From NCBI GenBank assembly GCA_035048495.1, contig CM068541.1, positions 4,967,929 to 5,031,928 of the forward strand: a DNA stretch of 64,000 nucleotides. Direction: 5' to 3'. Source of the DNA: Euptelea pleiosperma. Taxonomy: Eukaryota > Streptophyta > Magnoliopsida > Ranunculales > Eupteleaceae. The first letter of the stretch is position 1. The number at the start of each line of letters is the position of its first letter. Position numbers and translations under genes: made by a program. A model generated the notes under the pieces. It was not told the origin of the DNA. It saw nothing but the letters and a program-made list of their open reading frames with translations, and searched no databases. Below, in pieces: positions 12,084 through 23,539 of this stretch.

Positions 12084-12772
12084 GTAGGAAGTCAGTGACT
12101 CGGTTGTCGGAGACTCAATGGTCCAACGAAAAGAGAAAGAGAGAGTACTAACCTGATCGATAGTCGATGACATTGTAGATTAGAGTACCAACTTACAGGT
12201 AGAGTCATGAGGTGGGGGCTACGGATTGCACAGGGAGAGAGGTGGGATGAGGGAGAGAGATAAGAGCAAAAGGGGGTAGGGTCCATAGGGACCATTGGAG
12301 CTTTTTTTTTTAATCATTTTGGAACCCGATTATATCGGCAGAATTAATTGTCAAAAAGTCATATTTGCATTCTATTCGTGAACCCCTATAAAATCACGAA
12401 TTATTTATATTTGTTGATGTGTTCATTGTATAAAACAACTACCACCTAAAAAGTGATTGATTTTTGAATATAACTAGGGGGTAAGGAGCCATTGGATCAT
12501 TACTCCAACAGGCTATCCACACTCCTTGGGAGTAAAACTTCTTTGACCGCCCACAATATGAGCAAGGCGGCACACTTTTAGAAGACGCTGACCATATGGA
12601 TGTTTGGCAAATCCCTAGACAGGCCTAAAAACCAAAAAGCAGCCTCAAACCTTTCAATCGTTGTACCCAAATAATGGTCAATAATGCTCAAATTCCCACA
12701 GTTGAAATCAACCCATGACAATGACTCCTAACGAAAAATCAGCAATAGGGGAGCCTGTTGGGGATGCTCTAA
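11598..12772. mobile_element. Degenerate TIR element (TAGAGCATC type), composite
   Basis: The left end TAGCATCTCCGACAATGCTCC and the right end GGAGCCTGTTGGGGATGCTCTA are inverted copies. Inside are a (GA)n stretch at 12051-12080 and a half copy of the GAGTAAAACTT MITE at 12530-12729. No coding capacity is visible and no clean target duplication was found, so the limits are approximate. Confidence 0.4.
12530..12729 (+). mobile_element. Left half of the Mutator-like MITE
   Basis: Begins GAGTAAAACTTC and keeps the left-arm order (CCCACAATATGAG, GACCATATGGATGTTTGG, AATAATG...CTCAAATTCC, ATCAACCCATGA), then stops at the middle. The right arm is absent. Confidence 0.7.
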
Positions 12773-12961
12773 GATGGTCTTTAGTTTGGTTGCAGCAATA
12801 TCTCTTTTCAAATAATTAACGCCACTGAACGTGTAGACTGGTTTTTTCAGAGATTGCACTTATCAACTCCAAACATGCAAAACTGCAGCTCTATAAAAAA
12901 AATCCAAGAAGAGATCAAGTTAAGATAAATCTGAAACAGGATCACTGTTCCGACAAACTTA

Positions 12962-13415
12962 AACCAGTTTTAAAATAAAATCAATCCTATGAAGGTTTTT
13001 ACAAAAGCTGCTCCTCCCACAACTGCAACACGAATTTGTGCCTGACCTATCAATACTAATGACTCAGTGAGTCCACCAACCAAATAGTTGCCAACCAGTC
13101 TTGTTCAGGCAAATTAAAACCAGTCTTAAAATAAAATCAATCCGATGAATGTTTTTACAAAAGCTGCTCCCACTACTGCAACATGAATTTGCGCCTGACC
13201 TAGCAATACTAGTGACTCAGTAAGTCTACCAACCAAATAGTTGCCAATCAGTCCTGTTCGGGCAAATTAAAACCAGTCTTAAAATAAAATCAATCCAATG
13301 AAGGTTTTTACAATAGCAGCTGCTCCCCCAATTGCAACACGAATTTGTGCCAGACCTAGCAATACTAATGACTCGGCCAGAGTCTACCAACCAAAAAGTT
13401 GCCAATCAGTCACAT
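12962..13415. repeat. Tandem repeat, about 154 bp x 3
   Basis: Three head-to-tail copies start at about 12962, 13117 and 13270. Each starts AACCAGT(T/C)TTAAAATAAAAT and contains TTTTTACAA(A/T)AGC, CACGAATTTGTGCC-like and CCAACCAAATAGTTGCC-like blocks. Copies differ by scattered substitutions and small indels, so the array is old. It lies just 3' of the minus-strand gene ending at 13703. Confidence 0.85.
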
Positions 13416-13702
13416 CATCGCAACAGATAGTGGTGAACTGGTGATTCACAGGATGGGGCGGCGGGTGATCACCACAGCAATGGAGAACCAAATAAGCCTA
13501 GAAGTAACACGGATATGCCACTGGAAGGCCCTTTCCTGAGGCTAAAACGTGGGAGAACAGAAAGCAAAGGGGCTTCACACGTCAGGTTCCATTGATCGGC
13601 TGGTTCTCTTTCATTCTGTTTCCTGTGGATTGGAACTCAATAAACCATCTTCATTTCTCTGTCCCAACACCACCTGACTGTGTGTACCAACACCAACCGA
13701 GC

Positions 13703-14655
13703 TCAGTCTCTCCAACTGACTCTCTTTGTTCTGATTCTGCGTTGGGATCCGCAGTCACCATGATGAGCTTTCAAGCCCAAACTCAAATCCAAGTTGGTCA
13801 CATTCAATTCCTGTGGCGCTGATTGATCCTTGTTCAAAGCCTGAATACAATATGAAGTCAAGACTAACAGAAGAACTCATAGCATGACGATCAGAAAGTA
13901 TGTTAGTGATGGAGAAATCATTTCAGGACCATACTCAATAGCCCATTAATCCAGAAGATCATTAAGGTCTAACAAAGCTATTCTTTGAGGAAATACAGAG
14001 TGGAGTTTAGCACAACCGACATGGTGGCCCACATTTCTATGGGCAACCAGAGCATGTACCCATCTGAACCATCCAGCAAAGGTGCTACTTATGGATTCTG
14101 ATTTCTGACTGTTTGATCACTTGCTTTTGGGAGGAGATGAACCACAAGAAGTCCACAAGTAGTAATATTAGGATAATTTCTATTGGTATGTTTTAGAGCA
14201 TGGCCCATAAAGAAATGGACCACCAATTGGATGGTCTCAATCAATGAGCAGTTCAGCACATTCAACCCACCATTGGAGGTGCTAGGAACCACATTGGAGG
14301 CTGCAGCTGACATCAAAGATATGTAACTGGCAAAACCAAAACATCTATCCCACAAACAACCTGCTTCAATGTGAAGCATAAATAGTGGAAAACAAGAACG
14401 GGAGTTTCTAAACAAGGAGAATGTCAGAACTTCCACCAAGAACTGGCTGAGAATCATGGAAGGAGAAAAAAAGTAAATATTAGAAAAGTTTAGTTGTCAC
14501 CTGAGTTTCTTCCATTGGCACTTTGTTAATCTCTGGTTTTCCATCAAAACCATTACTATTGGATGTTGCTCCTGCAGATGGGTCTGTTATGCTTGGTTTA
14601 ACTTCTTCGTCAACCTTTTCTGCAACCTCCTCTTTCTGTTCTTCTAGACGGCAAC
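13703..14655 (-). CDS. Last two exons of an unrecognised gene with an EAR-like motif
   Basis: Two exons join in frame on the minus strand: 14501-14655 (entered with two bases of a split codon, reading CRLEEQKEEVAEKVDEE and ending KVPMEETQ) and 13703-13840 (ALNKDQSAPQELNVTN, then LDLSLGLKAHH, ending RTKRVSWRD stop). Both have clean splice sites (TGCAG| at entry, CAG|GTGAC donor, ATTCAG| acceptor). The first exon is acidic and low complexity. The second holds LDLSLGL, which fits the LxLxL form of the EAR repression motif, followed by a basic tail. This suggests a nuclear regulator, but no DNA-binding domain is visible and the family is unknown to me. The upstream exons were not found with confidence. 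A possible one is at 15825-15904, and the leader may be the CT-rich exon ending at 20246. The intervening DNA is transposon-rich. Confidence 0.55.
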
Positions 14656-15824
14656 CTGCATTGTAGAAGTAATTATATATCCATTCAATAACAAAGCCTA
14701 AAGCAACAATTTATTATTCATTATAAATTATTCCTGATAACCAACTAACTAGAAGATATTAAAGAGCATCAGCACAGATAACAATGTTGTAAAAGATCCT
14801 TCTCCGAGGAAACGTAAGCCTGGTGCATTTTTACAAAATCCAAACACCCAAAAGCCCAATGTCCAGGACCATCTGCAGTTTATCTAATGACTGACCTATT
14901 TGGACATTTAGGTGGTGCCCACTGCCTCTTTATAAATTCTCAGCCCCACAAGATGTGCTAGAAGAAACATTTTCCCAACATCCTGAATCTGGACAAGGTG
15001 GGTTTGAATCAAAAGCTCTAGCTAAATTTCAGTCCTTCAAAAATAAGATGGGGCTCTCGCACTTGCATGTTACCTTTTCAGTAGTCATCAATTTTGGCCA
15101 CTCAAAAATGCGTCCATTTATGGTTTTTACCAGTTTATTTTGGTAAGCATTTAGTCAAATTTTCTTTTATGTTCATGGCATCTTAACAAGAACATTCTAG
15201 CTGATCGATTATCTCACCTCCTCAGATGTGCAGATGTCAATATTTTGTCGAGTGCCCATAGTCAATATTGCACCTGAGGAGGCATACTTTCCACACCGAA
15301 TAAATCCAGATGTCACCATAGTCACAAAAATCTCCGATTTTTTAATTCACAAATTAATCGCCGAATTTGCCGATTAATTGGCTAAGACCCATTTTTTCCT
15401 CTTATGATTTCGATTTTGTCGATTTTTGAATTTTGATTATGAATGATGAATCATGCTTATGAGTTATGACTTATTATTATGGAATTATAGATGTGTTTTT
15501 CATCATATAAATGTGTTTTGTTAAAAACAACATTTCTAACTTGAAATATGCCATGATATATTTTTTTATAATTTTGTCGATTTTTCCCGATTTTTACCGG
15601 ATTTTCCCGACTTGAACCCTTACCGATTTATTGCCAAATCCCGACTTTGTGACTATGGATGTCACCATCCAATTCCTAGGGTTCTTCGTAAATGTCATTC
15701 AGAACTCTGCATTCTCTCTATCTTTATTAAGTTTTGAGGTGCCAAAGCAGAAATGTCTTCGAAAAGTTTTCAGATTCCTTTATTTTATTTCCTGATAATT
15801 CTCGGTAGTCATCAGTGCCTACTC

Positions 15825-15904
15825 TATTGTAGCATTCCTTTTCCTCTTCTTGCAAATTCTCATGACATCTTTGTCGGATTCTCGACATAGCACCTCCACA
15901 AAAG
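15825..15904 (-). other. Possible additional exon of the gene ending at 13703
   Basis: After a TTAG acceptor the minus strand is open in two frames, one reading FVEVLCRESDKDVMRICKKRKR. An AGA|GTAGGC donor-like site follows. The residue mix looks like coding, but phase and joining to 14655 cannot be proved. Could be chance. Confidence 0.2.
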
Positions 15905-16104
15905 CTAAGATTTTCCTTTCACAGTCCGTACCTAAGTGACCAGATCATGGAACAGGAGCAGGTGCTGGAGTGGGAATGTCAAATTCAAAAATTTCCTAGG
16001 GTCTAGAGAGCCTTTGGAGCATCCTAATCTTAATATAGATCTTGCATTTTGCTTGGATCAAATCCATATTATTCATTTTAGTTAATTGTAGGGCATAAAC
16101 AAGC

Positions 16105-16386
16105 AATTTTATAATCATTTATTATTTCTTAATTTCAAATATTCATTTACTTCTTGTCCCACTGATATCCATAACTCAGATGCATTTCCATTTACTCTTG
16201 CAATATTCCAATTACTATCAACAGTGTCGCTCCCCTCCAACCAACTATAAACAAATAATTCTTGATTGATATTATTACTCAATAGCAATACATATTGAAT
16301 GTATTTTTGACAATTGGAAAATTCTTTTTGTTTGAAGGTTTCAGTTAAGAAAGGGCAATTTATAATTTTAACAACATTTTAAGTTT
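16105..16386 (-). other. Open frame without start codon, possible exon or relic
   Basis: The minus strand is open for about 86 codons between stops, reading NVVKIINCPFLTETFKQKEF, then FVYSWLEGSDTVDSNWNIAR, then ELWISVGQEVNEYLKL, and ending at a TGA. No in-frame ATG opens it. The Trp/Tyr-rich, non-repetitive composition looks more like protein than noise. I do not recognise the family. It could be an exon of the gene ending at 13703 or part of the Helitron-like relic 1.5 kb upstream on the same strand. Confidence 0.35.
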
Positions 16387-17924
16387 TGCCACTATTACAC
16401 CACTGTTGCCCCATGATTGCAATTCTTTCTCAACATAAGACTGTTTTCCATACTGCAAAATCCTACAAACAAGTACGTAACTATAAGAATAAATTTTTTA
16501 TGTAAACTCTGAAGAGAAAAAGAAGTGGTCAACAAAGTAAATGGAGCGAGATTCAACATTTTGGGAGCGAGATTCGGATCAAGGTTTCAGAGCAGAAGCG
16601 GCATCCCTCATATGAGGTTCCAGTTACAAAGGTTCAAACCTTTCACGATCTTTCACTGAATCTTTTGAAGAACCTAAATCCCAATTTAAGTAAGTCCCAC
16701 AACTCTCTCCTCTGTACAGCCAATTTCATCAATATAAGCATTCTCAACCAAAACCCCACATAAAACTCAACCAAAAACCCTAATCACACAAACCTACCCA
16801 CAATAACACTAATGAATAAAAACACTGATCCCAAAACAAATAATCTCGCAAACCCATATCATCCAACCTAATTTCTCCTAATTAACATCACGAAAAGCCC
16901 TACCTAAACCACAAAAGCCTAAAAACAGAAATGCATCCATAAAAAAAACAATCGATCAAAAACCTAGAAACCCTAATCGATTAAAAGTTAAAACCCCAAA
17001 TAAGAACGAGGGAGGTATTATATGATTAGTATTGGAGCATATCGAAACTTCCATCCAAGCGGTTTTGCTTTCAAAAAGGTTATCAATCAATGAAAACATG
17101 CCTATTATCAACACAGCTTCTTCATTATCACAAAATTACTTACCATGCCATTTTATTCATATTTTCAAAACAAATCCTTTTAACCACTTAATTTCTTCAT
17201 ATGCCATTTCTCCAATATTTTAAGAAGTCCCTTATAACTACCTAAATTAAGATTTAACAAAATAACTATGCTTCACTTAACTATTAAATTCAATACTGCC
17301 TATACAACTTGATAATTTGCATGTTAATCGAGTGCAAACTTAAGTATGTCACACAACGTTCACCGAGGCACCTATTAGTTGCCTATCGAAAAAAAATAGG
17401 CACCTATTAAATGTCTCTTCTTCACGCATTAAGCCATTCTCATGCCATTAATTTACAAATTTGTCCCTTGATAAACTTCATTACTTACCAGAGCCTTTTT
17501 TCCATATTTCCAAAAACAGATCCTTAATAACAACTTAATTACTTTCCGTGACATTTCTTCCATACTTCCAAACAATCCCTTAATAACTACCCATCTCTTC
17601 TACATGGACAACTTCAAAATTTTGATTCTCTAATTGTGCCTTGAGTTGTCACAATTTACAGATTCGTTCTTACAAACTAATCTTCCTAGGCTGAATCTTT
17701 CTTATTTTGCCACTTCTTCCAAAGACGCTCCTACAATTACTCACGTACAATGTACGTGTTGCCCATGACGTTCACCTAGGCACTTATTAATTACTTTCCT
17801 TGTCATCATTCTTATTTTCAATACAACTCCATTTCTACCATTGGCAAGGTCTTCATCAATTGTCACACCCATTGAAGTAGATGAAAAAATGATTATATTA
17901 ACAAATGTATTATTTAAAATGTTC

Positions 17925-19059
17925 TTATTTTTCAGTTTGATCTATGAATAATTGAACTAATCTTGTCAGTGCTGCTGGTTGAGGAATATTTATACTACCT
18001 CTAGAACAATATATCTCTAAGCAGTTTTTCTTGAATATTCTTGCACCACAATATTCACAATTATCATGTTCTGGTAATTGAAATTGCTGAAAATGTGAAT
18101 CTTGAACAAATCATCTTGCACAATTATGAAATCTACAATTTCTTCTATATGAAAACAAAGATGCTTCATTCATAGCATGATTATTATCTCCATGTTGTAC
18201 TAAAATACCTAAAACTGATCTGTCAGAATTATCTGTTAAAAAAGAAAAATAAAAACAAACAAATGAATAATGAATATAATAATAAGTTCAAACTCATCAA
18301 GCCTTATAAGGATCTATGTTACCTTCATCAAGATATGCATCTTCTATATTTCGACTTTGTATTTCGTTTATCGGTTGATCAATTATAAATCGAGCTTGTC
18401 GTCGTAGTTCAGTAAGTCGTAATCTTCTTTGATTTGATAAACTTCTGATTCCTCCTGATTGATTCGACCCTTCTACTCTTTCACACGCATTACCACGATG
18501 ATGTCCTAATTCAGACGGAGTAGCAACTGATTGGGCAGCAATTGATCGAGCTTGTCGTCTTATGTTAATCAATCGAGAGCTTTGATTTAGTGAATTGCTT
18601 CTAGTGCTACAAATCTCCCCTATGCACACAATTTAATATTTATAATATATTTTTTACATAACTAAACGATGAATGTATAGGTGCTATAAAAAATTCCCCC
18701 CAAAAAAAATTTATTTTACCTTCATTAGGCAATAATAAAGCCTCTGATACTTCAGTTGTGGTAGGAATCTTTTGCGGCATGGTTGTTAAAGCATCGTATC
18801 TCTGGCTGTCATTATTATGATGTTGAGCAATCCGTGCTCTTTGTCGACGCAATCTTTGACTTATTCGATTCCTTTCTCTTACTTGCTCATTTTCTTGTAG
18901 CCTTTTTCTTCTAACTTCACGAATACGTTCTCTCTGCTCATCTGTTAGTAATTGTCGGCGAAGTCTTTCTCGTATTCGACGTCTGTCTCTTTCTTGTGGG
19001 GTTAACTGTCTTCTTCGTTGTCGTCTATATTCAAGGATATTTTGTCTTTGTTCATCCAT
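17925..19059 (-). pseudogene. Helitron-like N-terminal protein gene, decayed
   Basis: Three minus-strand exons join through two phase-1 introns: 18720-19059 (starts MDEQRQNILEYRRQRRRQ, very Arg-rich with repeated RxRLRRQ units, ends LPNE), 18323-18619 (EICSTRSNSLNQSSRL, again with RRQAR units, ends YLDE) and 17925-18232 (DNSDRSVLGILVQHGD...). The last exon carries a Cys pattern, HDNCEYCGARI...IYCSRGSINIP, like the CxxC...CC/YCSxGxI-LP zinc-binding region that precedes Rep in plant Helitron proteins. A TGA replaces the Trp expected after NCAR in the last exon, and no Rep (HUH) or helicase domain follows: the frame stops at 17927. About 314 residues, truncated. Helitron is my best match from family knowledge; a host nuclear protein with a basic N-terminus is the alternative. 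Confidence 0.45.
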
Positions 19060-19199
19060 TTCTGTATAGCATACACCAAAATGTACAAAAATAAATAAAA
19101 ATTTTCAATGCAACATAAGAACTTTTTTATAAAGAAAAGAAACCCCAATAAAGGATGAATGAATGGAGGCTATAAAAAATCCTAAATCAGAAAAAATAA

Positions 19200-19740
19200 A
19201 ATATATGACCTTCACTAGGCAATAATAAAGTCTGCGATAATTCAGTTGTGGTAGGAATCCTTTGCTGCATGGTTGTTAGAGCATCGTATCTCTGGCTATC
19301 GTTATTATGATGTTGAACAATGTGAGCTCTTTGTCGACACAATCATTGACTTATTCGATTCCTTTCTCCTAGTTGCTCATATTCTTGTAGACTTTTTCTC
19401 CTAACTTCACGATTATGTTGCCTCTGCCCATCTATTAGTAATTGTCGATGGAGTCTTTCTCGTATTCAACACCTCTCTCTTTGTTGTCCATTTTCTTGTG
19501 GCGATAATTGTCTTCTTTGTTGTCATCTACATGCAAGCATATCTTGTCTTTGTTCATCCGACATTAGTTGTCGTCGTAGTCGTACAGCCACCTTTCCTTT
19601 TGTGTTGCATTTCTTTGAGACCTTGACTAAATCTATTACTATGTGAATCTTCGAATGATAGTGGGATTTGCTCAACATCCATTTTTGTATAGCATACATC
19701 AAAATGAAGAATTTTTTTAAAAATGATAACATGTAAATCT
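19200..19740 (-). pseudogene. Duplicated, degenerate first exon of the Helitron-like gene
   Basis: The segment repeats the neighbouring exon at 18720-19059 in the same orientation: CCTTCACTAGGCAATAATAA, TTCAGTTGTGGTAGGAATCC, GCATCGTATCTCTGGCTATC and the RLRRQ-coding block all recur in order. Stops and indels break it. The region upstream also repeats (AAAGAAAAGA, CAATGCAACATAAG at about 19107 and 19774), so the duplication covers exon plus flank, with a period of about 500-650 bp. Confidence 0.6.
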
Positions 19741-20245
19741 AGCTATAAAAAAATAAAGAAAAGAATAAATTCAATGCAACATAAGGGCTTCTTCTTTATA
19801 AAGAAAAGAGATCCCAATAAGCCCAAAAAAAGAATTTAGAAACTAATAAATTAAATATCTATAATAACATGTTTACTAACCAATAAAAAAACCCAGAAAT
19901 AGAGCCTAAAGTCCAAACACGGTATAACCCTATAGAAAATTATACTAAGCCACCGAATCAAAGAAAATAGACCCCACAACCCAAAAAAAAAAAAAAAAAA
20001 ATCCGAAGAGAACATAGAACCCTAAAAACCCAAAAAGAGACCCTAAAACCCCCCAAAAGCCGGTTTTTATTTTTTATTTTTAAAAGAAAAAAAACCCAAA
20101 ATAAAATTAAAATCAAAGAGACATTAAAACCCTAAAAAGATCCAAAAAAAAAAAGAAGAGAGAGAATACAAGCAACGAAACACCGTATGTTAAGAAAGAA
20201 AACTGAAAATGCTACTCATAAAATCAAAAGAACGAATATATTTAC

Positions 20246-20430
20246 CTCTTCGCAGCAAGGAAGTGAATTAAAAAGGAAAATCAGCGCGAGAGAGACGTAC
20301 GAGCTCCTTCAAGAAGTAGGGGCATGAGAGTGCTCCTTTTGTGCTCCAGCTCGTTTAGAGAGAGAAAAGAAGAGAGTTGAGAGAGAGAACGGGAGCGAGG
20401 GGTGAAGGGACAGTTGAGTTGAGAGAGAAG
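20246..20430 (-). promoter_or_regulatory. Possible leader exon and promoter of a minus-strand gene
   Basis: On the minus strand a CT-rich stretch typical of plant 5' leaders (CTCTCTCTCAACTCTCTTC) runs to a good donor, AAGAG|GTAAAT, with the exon ending at 20246. It could be the non-coding first exon of either the Helitron-like gene or the gene ending at 13703. No TATA box is certain. Confidence 0.3.
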
Positions 20431-21370
20431 AAGAAGAGGATGTTCGAACGTTTTTTTAAGGGTCAGGCTCCGAAGCCTCGTCTTTTTCTAACTCGCCCTT
20501 TCACTCGTGTACTCAACCGTGTATTCCAAGAATCCAACGGTGGTTTTGGTTTGGCAAAAGTGATGCCAGCTCATCGCTATCAACCACCGTTTGATTGACA
20601 TCCTAAACGCGAGTGATTAGATCAAGGGTCTCGGCCTCGCCATTCTGCAGGGCTTATACAGCTATCCTGTTTATAACGTCCCCTACTGGATAACAACTCC
20701 CGGATTCATCTTACACTAGATCCTTACCCTCAATCATTTAAGATGGACAGCTAAGATCTTACCTTTTCTATCTACACAACTAACCACAATATTTAACCAT
20801 GGTTAGTTGCTGAGGTTCAGTCAAGCTTTCACTATAAAACCTATCGCTTAGGGTCCAGGAAGGTCATTCTTCTTTCTGTTTTCGTTTTTGATAATCCTCT
20901 CTTTTCTTCTCTAGGGTTAGGGTTTCAGATTTTCGTTTTCAATCTTTTTAATCTTCTGCGTCGTACTCTCTCCAAGATCTATGTTCTTCAAAGGTGTTTT
21001 GATTCTGTGTGGGCTACATGTACCAAGAGGAGGGTGTGTTGTAAATACAATACCCTTGATCTTGAACTGCCAAAGCGGCTGTAGCTAAAATGATCAACTA
21101 AAGAAGTTATCTGGCCGGTCGTTGTGAGATTTAATCTCAGTCGACGGATCTGCTTACCGAACTTCTTACATTTCATTTAGAAGGTAGAGAAGAAAGTATG
21201 AGAAGGGAGAAAGAGGAGAATGGCATAGGTTTTAGCTTTTCTAAGAGACCCTTCTCTTAAATTAAAAATTAATTAAAAGGACACCTTCCAGGCAAGCTGT
21301 TTTGCTTCTCTGCAGCTTTGCGTCAATGGGTGACTACATTACAGTTACACCAACAAATGACTGATTTTTT
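20431..21370. other. Intergenic, no gene seen
   Basis: Open frames here (20377-20598 plus, 20988-21176 minus) lack recognisable domains or splice partners. TTAGGGTTAGGGTTTCAG at about 20913 resembles a telobox, common in plant promoters of ribosomal and cell-cycle genes, but no gene follows it. Confidence 0.4.
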
Positions 21371-21374
21371 TAGA

Positions 21375-21476
21375 GACCTGTTTGGATTGTTAATTTTCCC
21401 TTAAAAGGATAATCCTTTTTTTGGGCAATATCACTCTTTTTTCTTTCGGGTACAAAATCTCGATCCAAACAGGCCT
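21375..21476. mobile_element. Small MITE, CCTGTTTGGAT termini
   Basis: ACCTGTTTGGATTG at the left and CGATCCAAACAGGCC at the right are inverted ends of a 0.1-kb AT-rich unit. Similar ends occur at 34972 and 35382. Confidence 0.5.
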
Positions 21477-22499
21477 TCAATTTTCCCTAATATTGGTTTA
21501 TGGGCTTGGTTGGGCCGGGCGGGTTGTACCCGACATTGGTACAATACCATAGGAAGCTGGCCCTTGGCAGGACCAACTTGGGCCTGCAGTTCTCTGGCCC
21601 AGGCCCCGCTCAGGAGTGGATCTGGATATGATGGCCATGCCGGCCTGATGCTTTAGAAAACTCAGGTCGGGCTTAAGCCCGGCCCAACCCTGTGTGCAAC
21701 CGTCTTGTTTATACTATAAATGTAGCTGGATAGGTTATGTAGTACAAGGCCTGTTGGGCTGTTGGGCAATGCAAACCAGGAATTGGTCCAGCCCATTAAG
21801 TAGTTTGGATTTGGACATTTGAATGCAGGCCCAGCTAGAGCCCATGCTTAGCCCATGGTAGGCTGGGTTTTAAAGCCTAGCGGACTGTACAGGCCCATTA
21901 GCAACCATAAGAGTAGTGATGTTTGCCATCTCAATACTTATGCACATGGCATCATTTGGATCAACAAATTTTTTGCTCTTAGAGATGCATTACTGGAAAT
22001 ACGACCCAAAAAAACAGATGTAAATAATTCTTGTAATTTTAAGAACTAGATTTGACCGACCCGATAACCAGACCTATAACATCGGGTCCGGACCTAGATA
22101 CTAGATTGGTTTCAGATGTACCTTGATAGGATACAACAATGACCCCATCCGATATTAGTAATGAAATATATATAATATAATATAGGGCTTTTTTGCTTTA
22201 CCCCCTTACTTTGTTGATGCAATTTGCATCTCACCCAATGTTTTCAAAATATTTGTCTCACCCTTGACCATGGTCAACATCATTGCATCATTGATTATAG
22301 ACGGTCTCTGGATGGACATCCCAATATTTTTTAAATGACTATAATGAACTTAGGAACGCAAATATTTTAAAAACATTGGGTGCACTGCAAATTTCATCAA
22401 TAAAGTAAGGGGGACAAGCAAAAAATTATTCTTCTTTTTTTATTTTTTATTTTTTATTTTTTAAGTTTTGGTTTTTGGAGGATTGTGAACTTTAAAAGC

Positions 22500-22690
22500 C
22501 AAGGTTTAAAAAACAGCCGTTGTAATGAAAATAACAGTCGTTGTAACGGATTCGGACCTTCCCTGTTACGTTATGGACCATTAAAATGTCCAAAAAATAA
22601 TGGCCGTTAAAATGAAAATAACGAGCGTTAATTTTTGAAAAAAATTATGGACATTTTTTTCACTTTTTCTGTTATTTTTTGTTTTTGAAA
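22500..22690. repeat. AACGGCCGTT-type foldback repeat
   Basis: Motifs CAGCCGTTGTAATG, TAACGGATTCGGACC, TTACGTTATGGACC and TGGCCGTTAAAATG recur here, at 23870-24210, at 27340-27556 and, weakly, at 10659 and 47169. This indicates one dispersed AT-rich repeat family of about 0.2 kb. Confidence 0.5.
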
Positions 22691-22760
22691 TTCAACTTTT
22701 AAATTTCAAATTTTGAATTTCATAGCCATTGTTTTTGTCCCATTTTGTTTTTGTTGGATA

Positions 22761-23020
22761 GGCATAAGGACTCCAAAAGATTATTTTATTGAAACCAGCA
22801 ATAATGAGACCTCAAAAGTTAGTTACTTTGTATGCCAACTGTTTGGGTTTCGGAATGGAAATTGAGTATAAAAATTGGCGCGTTGAAAGTTAGTTATATT
22901 TATCATCATTACATTTCATCGCCATCGCCATCATCATCATCATCATCATCATCATCACAATTCACCTTATCCAAACTATTTGAGGTTGGCAAACGTGAAT
23001 CATGTTACTCCATTCAATTC
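22761..23020 (-). repeat. Arm of a large inverted repeat with an RTE LINE end
   Basis: Minus strand: GAATGGAGTAACATGATTCA, then CCTCAAATAGTTTGGATAAG, a (GAT)n run (CAT run at 22921-22957 on plus), then non-LINE sequence to GGAGTCC. The same order recurs on the plus strand at 25435-25649. The shared part extends well past the LINE tail. Confidence 0.7.
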
Positions 23021-23126
23021 TATTTAGAGCCATGTCTCCTTTCATGGCAATTACCTTTCCAATCCCCAAAATTGTTTTAATATCATAATAGCTAAGTGAA
23101 ATATGGTTGTTTTGTTAATATTAATG

Positions 23127-23510
23127 GGGAGCACATATTCGCACACCCCATTTCCTATCGAGGCGGCCTCTTGGTTTGTGTACACACCAAAAAGAGAAAG
23201 AGAGATCTCTCTCTCTCTCTAAACTTGGCTGATCAGCAATATTCTGTTCAAAATATGAGCCACATGGTACATTTTTAGAGGACACTGACCGTATGGATGT
23301 TTGCCAATTCCTCTGTGGACCTACAAACCAAAAATCTGGTACCCTGGCCAACTAATGGTCGATAATGTTCAAATGTGCCATGTAGATCATATTGTGGGCG
23401 GTTAGTGACCATAGCCGGTCGGCCAAGGTTTAGAGAGAGATCTATATTTTTGGGGTGTGCCCCTGACTAAGAGTGAGCTCATATAAGAAATAGGGTGTGT
23501 GAATATGGAA
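23127..23510. mobile_element. Mutator-like MITE, long-terminus subtype
   Basis: Ends GGGAGCACATATTCGCACAC and GTGTGTGAATATG surround a CCAAAAAGAGAAAGAGAGAT/ATATTTTTGGGG palindrome, inside which lies the usual family core (ATGAGCCACATGG, GACCGTATGGATGTTTG). The centre is deleted. A second member of this subtype lies at 46192-46737. Confidence 0.65.
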
Positions 23511-23539
23511 ATAAGATAAATGGCATGTGAAGAAATTAA

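Noticed and set aside
12962..13415. Regular repeats considered as a CRISPR-like array
   Set aside because: The units are contiguous tandem copies of about 154 bp without unique spacers, in plant DNA.
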